A program made the position numbers and the translations under genes. Below are positions 47,764 to 50,950 of a stretch of 50,950 nt of DNA, piece after piece. Source of the DNA: Thermobacillus sp. ZCTH02-B1 (GTDB taxonomy: Bacteria > Bacillota > Bacilli > Paenibacillales > Paenibacillaceae). The stretch covers positions 1-50,950 of the forward strand of contig NZ_LZRU01000034.1 in the NCBI RefSeq assembly GCF_002159085.1, given 5' to 3'. Each line of letters begins with the position of its first letter. Within the stretch, counting starts at the first letter, position 1. A model generated the notes under the pieces. It was not told the origin of the DNA and searched no databases. It was given only the letters and a program-made list of their open reading frames with translations.

Positions 47764-48864
47764 TCACGTCCTTCTTTTCGTTATTTTGTACAATAGCAGA
47801 AGGATCCTCACCAGCACGGCATCCCGGAACAGACGTACGTCCAGACCGGTCTCCTGCTTCAGCTTGTCCAACCGGTACAGCAGCGTGTTGCGGTGGATGA
47901 ACAGCTGCTTCGCCGTATCGCTCACGTTGCAGTTCATCGCGAAAAACGTCTCCAGCGTCGTCACCATCTCCGGCTCGAACAGCAGCTCCGTGCGGCTGGC
48001 GGCCTCCTCGATGAAGCGAAGCCGCTGTTCGTCCGGCACGCTGCTGAGCAGCCGCTCGAGATGGATGTTCCAGGGGACATGGACCGTGTCGCCCTGGTGA
48101 AAACGGCGCCCGAGCGCCACCGTCTCGCGCAGCAGATGCACCGTCTCGACGATCGCCTCCGCCGGTTCGATCGGATGGGAGACCGCGATATGGTTTTCGC
48201 CGAGCCATTCGTCCGCCAGCATGTCGTGCATGCCGCGGGCGATGCCCTCCAGCAGCTCCTCCGGCGTCTCATCGACGCCCTCACCGTCGAGCAGCGCGGC
48301 CGGCGCCAGGATCAGCCATTCCTGCTCGCGCAGCGGCACAAGCAGGACGTCCGTCTCGAGGTAGGCCAGGAGCAGCTTCTCCAGCTCCCCGTCGCTCGCC
48401 CGCGCCCCGTGGTCGACCAGCAGCAGGAACGGGATCCATTCGGCGCTGAGCCTGCCGTCCGGGTTGAGATCGTCGGGGACGACCGCCTTCAGGCGACCCG
48501 CGGCGATCCGCTCCTGAATCCACTCGCCGAGCCGGCGCATATCCCGATCCGACGGCCGCTCCGGTCCTTCGTCCGGCTCGTCCGCACGATCCAGCTCCTC
48601 AAGCAGCCATTCGAGCAACAGTTCCTCGCGTCCGGTCAGCTCGCCCGGCTGAAGATCGACGTATTCCACGCGATCCCGGGCGGCGTGCACGATGAGCCGA
48701 ATCCGGCCGTCCGGCAGCCGGATCCGGCTGCCGCTCCGGACCGTCCCGTCAGGCCCGGCATCGGAGGCCGGCCGGGCGGCGTCCGTTTCGACGGCTCCGG
48801 GCCTTGCCGTCACGATCGGCGCGCCGAGCAGCGTTTCCAGTCTCGTTTTCCGGTACGAATCCAT
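47764..48864 (-). CDS. PucR-like helix-turn-helix regulator
   Basis: A 366-residue protein whose C-terminal 70 residues (about 295-360) match the PucR-type helix-turn-helix (HTH_30): TLETFFAMNCNVSDTAKQLF, IHRNTLLYRLDKLKQETGLD and RDAVLVRILLLLY. The central part has GGDEF-like alpha/beta character seen in PucR/CdaR regulators, and the N-terminus is hydrophilic. Ligand and targets unknown. ATG 48864 follows GGGAGC. It lies directly upstream of msmX (89 bases), on the same strand; it may regulate that ATPase, but this is inference. Confidence 0.85.
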   Translation of the reverse strand: MDSYRKTRLETLLGAPIVTARPGAVETDAARPASDAGPDGTVRSGSRIRLPDGRIRLIVHAARDRVEYVDLQPGELTGREELLLEWLLEELDRADEPDEGPERPSDRDMRRLGEWIQERIAAGRLKAVVPDDLNPDGRLSAEWIPFLLLVDHGARASDGELEKLLLAYLETDVLLVPLREQEWLILAPAALLDGEGVDETPEELLEGIARGMHDMLADEWLGENHIAVSHPIEPAEAIVETVHLLRETVALGRRFHQGDTVHVPWNIHLERLLSSVPDEQRLRFIEEAASRTELLFEPEMVTTLETFFAMNCNVSDTAKQLFIHRNTLLYRLDKLKQETGLDVRLFRDAVLVRILLLLYKITKRRT

Positions 48865-48898
48865 TGCAACGCTCCCAATCGACACCCGAATTAAGGTT

Positions 48899-48929
48899 AT
48901 TGTAGCACATCCGGAGCGTTGTCTGTCAG
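48899..48929 (-). promoter_or_regulatory. Candidate promoter of PucR-like gene
   Basis: Minus-strand CTGACA (48929-48924), a long 19-base spacer and TACAAT (48904-48899), 35 bases before the ATG. Confidence 0.4.
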
Positions 48930-49074
48930 CCGGGCCTGCGGCATGATGATTTCGGCAATGTTGATTATTAGCCTGTCCTCGTCAAATCCGTATTGCCCGG
49001 TCACGATCGTTGAACATCCTGCCCTGTCGGATATTCGCAAGAACCGGGCTCGCGTCGAAATGAACGGCGGGCGG

Positions 49075-50028
49075 TTACGCGCCCCAGGCGAGCAGCAGCA
49101 CGATCGACAGCAGAGCGAACACGATGGAGAGCAGATAAAGGAACGAGACGGTCTGAATCTGGGTGAGCCCCCACCGCATCAGCGCGTGGTGCGTGTGGAG
49201 ATTGTCCGCCTTGTGCAGCCCGCGGCCGTCGGCGAGCCTGCGCGCCATGACGACGATCGTGTCCATGATCGGAACGCCGAGCGCCAGCATCGGAACCAGA
49301 ATCGTGATCAGCGTCGCCTTTTTGAACGATCCTTCCACGGCGATCAGCGAAAGCGCATAGCCGATGAAGGCCGCACCCGCATCCCCCATGAAGATGCGGG
49401 CGGGATGGAAGTTGTAGGCGAGAAAAGCGGCGCACGCGCCGAACAGGATGAGCGCCAGCATCGCCGTGTCGTGCTGATCCCGGATCACGGCCGTCAGGAA
49501 CAGCGTAAGCGACGAGATCATGGAGACACCGGCGGCCAACCCGTCCACGCCGTCGATGAAATTGATCATATTCGTAAGCGCGAAGATCCACGCGACGGTC
49601 GCCGCGACCGAAGCCCACTCCGGCAGCATGATCATGCCGTCCAGACCGGGCGCGGACAGGCCGAGAATGCGAATGTCGAGCAGCACCGGCACGAACGCGG
49701 CCGCCAGATAGACGACCACGCGGGGCCAGATCGGAAATTCGTACCCCTTCGCCTTCGCCGTATCGTCAAGCAGACCGATGAATACGACGAGCAGCCCGCC
49801 AACCGCGAGCGCGACCGAGAGGGGCGTGTTTCCGCCGAACAGTAGCATGGCCCCCGCGGTCGCCGCGTAGATTGCGGCGCCGCCGAGCAGCGGTACGGGC
49901 GCGGCATGCACCTTGCGCGGCCCCGGCATGTCCACATAACCGTGCCGCAGCGCGAACCGCGTCACGTACGGCACGATCGCCAGCACGGCACCGAACGCAA
50001 CCAATGCGCTGATGACCGCAAGCAGCAT
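49075..50028 (-). CDS. tagO: Undecaprenyl-phosphate glycosyl-1-phosphate transferase (TagO/WecA/MraY family)
   Basis: A 317-residue polytopic membrane enzyme that starts wall polymer synthesis by loading a sugar phosphate (GlcNAc-1-P in TagO/WecA) on undecaprenyl phosphate. Family motifs: GPRKVHAAPVPLLGG (about 35), the Asp pair in VFIGLLDDTAKAKG (about 85), NMINFIDGVDGLAAG (about 150), the NFHPARIFMGDAGAAFIG loop (about 205), and the histidine loop DNLHTHHAL near 280. About ten hydrophobic helices. The ATG at 50028 or the one nine codons upstream may be used. The presence of SLH proteins fits a wall polymer system, but the exact sugar is not shown. Confidence 0.88.
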   Translation of the reverse strand: MLLAVISALVAFGAVLAIVPYVTRFALRHGYVDMPGPRKVHAAPVPLLGGAAIYAATAGAMLLFGGNTPLSVALAVGGLLVVFIGLLDDTAKAKGYEFPIWPRVVVYLAAAFVPVLLDIRILGLSAPGLDGMIMLPEWASVAATVAWIFALTNMINFIDGVDGLAAGVSMISSLTLFLTAVIRDQHDTAMLALILFGACAAFLAYNFHPARIFMGDAGAAFIGYALSLIAVEGSFKKATLITILVPMLALGVPIMDTIVVMARRLADGRGLHKADNLHTHHALMRWGLTQIQTVSFLYLLSIVFALLSIVLLLAWGA

Positions 50029-50128
50029 CGTCCCACCCCGATTTGACGGTTCCATCTGGCCATAGCTTGCCCTGATGTCGCCCTGCTAAAACCGGCGGGC
50101 CACGATGCACCGGCATGAACATGCGAAA

Positions 50129-50156
50129 AGGCCTCCCGCAATCATGCGGGAGGCCT
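50129..50156 (-). terminator. Terminator of rRNA/tRNA operon
   Basis: AGGCCTCCCGCA (50129-50140) and TGCGGGAGGCCT (50145-50156) form a perfect 12-bp stem with a 4-base loop; the minus strand continues TTTTCGC. It closes the tRNA cluster. Confidence 0.9.
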
Positions 50157-50168
50157 GAATCGTTGAAG

Positions 50169-50254
50169 TGGTGGAGGGTGATGGATTCGAACCACCGAAC
50201 CCGTCAGGGAGCAGATTTACAGTCTGCCGCGTTTGGCCACTTCGCTAACCCTCC
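50169..50254 (-). tRNA. tRNA-Tyr (anticodon GTA)
   Basis: Class II tRNA of 86 nt with CCA encoded. GGAGGGT at the 5' end pairs with ACCCTCC; the anticodon arm GCAGA-CTGTAAA-TCTGC presents GTA, and a long variable arm follows. Last tRNA of the cluster. Confidence 0.95.
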
Positions 50255-50282
50255 AGGATAAACAAACGCCAGGGTGCGAACA

Positions 50283-50358
<76 letters not shown>

Positions 50359-50372
50359 TTGTTGAAAAGGGA

Positions 50373-50449
50373 TGGCGGAGCCGACGGGATTCGAACCCGC
50401 GATCTCCTGCGTGACAGGCAGGCATGTTAGGCCTCTACACCACGGCTCC
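50373..50449 (-). tRNA. tRNA-Asp (anticodon GTC)
   Basis: 77 nt with CCA encoded. GGAGCCG pairs with CGGCTCC; anticodon loop CTGTCAC presents GTC; discriminator G as usual for tRNA-Asp. Confidence 0.95.
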
Positions 50450-50470
50450 GCGATATTCAGATTTCAATCA

Positions 50471-50546
50471 TGGTGGAGGCTGACGGGATCGAACCGCCGA
50501 CCCTCTGCTTGTAAGGCAGATGCTCTCCCAGCTGAGCTAAGCCTCC
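50471..50546 (-). tRNA. tRNA-Val (anticodon TAC)
   Basis: 76 nt with CCA encoded. GGAGGCT pairs with AGCCTCC; anticodon loop CTTACAA presents TAC. Confidence 0.95.
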
Positions 50547-50551
50547 GGATA

Positions 50552-50628
50552 TGGTAGCGGCAGAGGGCCTCGAACCCCCGACCTCACGGGTATGAACCGT
50601 ACGCTCTAGCCAACTGAGCTATGCCGCC
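50552..50628 (-). tRNA. tRNA-Met, elongator type (anticodon CAT)
   Basis: 77 nt with CCA encoded. GGCGGCA pairs with TGCCGCT through standard pairs and one wobble at the end; the anticodon loop TTCATAC presents CAT. The D arm with AGCTCAG and a paired first acceptor base argue for elongator rather than initiator tRNA; a lysidine-modified tRNA-Ile2 is not fully excluded. Confidence 0.88.
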
Positions 50629-50724
50629 ATATGACAGGGGCTTTACCGCCGCAAGGGCCGCGGTTCCCCCGCTTGCACCCTGAAAACCGGATGCGAATGT
50701 GGGCGAGATGCCGGAGATGGATCA
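50629..50724 (-). other. Spacer between 23S rRNA and tRNA-Met, no 5S gene
   Basis: Only 96 bases separate the 23S 3' end from tRNA-Met. It holds a GC hairpin (about 50647-50670) and a GAAAACCGGATGC segment like those in rRNA spacers, but cannot contain a 117-nt 5S rRNA. Confidence 0.75.

Positions 50725-50950
<226 letters not shown>

Overview
The window looks like chromosomal DNA of a GC-rich, endospore-forming Bacillota, most likely a member of the Paenibacillaceae (Paenibacillus/Cohnella/Thermobacillus type). Evidence: a CggR-headed glycolytic operon, a CtsR box at clpP, Sda, WhiA, a Crh-type HPr, a three-SLH surface enzyme and B. subtilis-like gene neighbourhoods (hprK-lgt-ppaX-yvoF-hisZ..., trxB-rapZ-yvcK-whiA-crh, secG-rnr-smpB-ssrA). 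The species cannot be named from sequence alone.

Layout. 1-417: right end of an IS1380-like insertion sequence. 611-4421: a GbsR-type regulator divergent from a glycine betaine ABC importer (opuAA-AB-AC). 4473-8548: tmRNA, smpB, rnr and secG, i.e. trans-translation, its RNase and secretion. 8582-10196: a TIM-barrel sugar isomerase/epimerase and a DinB-fold protein. 10215-15201: a 1342-residue cell-wall-anchored CE15-like esterase divergent from an AraC-type regulator that carries a frameshift. 15205-22784: eno, gpmI, tpiA, pgk, gap, cggR, read right to left from one promoter/CggR operator. 22893-23541: an array of twelve 21-bp palindromes in six 115-bp units, with no obvious named counterpart. 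23617-24992: tRNA-Arg, CtsR-controlled clpP and sda.

25018-29425: glk-rapZ-yvcK-whiA-crh, transcribed leftward from a clear promoter. 29555-33957: an exported FAD oxidoreductase, trxB and a TPR-HTH protein whose stop overlaps the trxB start. 34042-35070: prs. 35067-41978: histidine operon hisZ-G-D-B-H-F-IE-J, with hisA missing from its usual place. 42288-46367: hprK, lgt, ppaX, yvoF and an unrecognised membrane-anchored protein. 46504-50028: msmX-type sugar ATPase, a PucR-like regulator and a TagO/WecA transferase. 50129-50950: a five-tRNA cluster downstream of a 23S rRNA gene, with no room for 5S between them.

The central theme is carbon flux control: HPr kinase, its pyrophosphate-removing partner PpaX, a Crh-like HPr, CggR with the lower glycolytic enzymes, glucokinase, YvcK, RapZ and a multi-sugar ABC ATPase all lie within about 33 kb. 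The most unexplained signal is the helically phased palindrome array at 22893-23541. Almost everything from 4473 onward is on the minus strand; the long plus-strand reading frames across these genes are GC-driven shadows.
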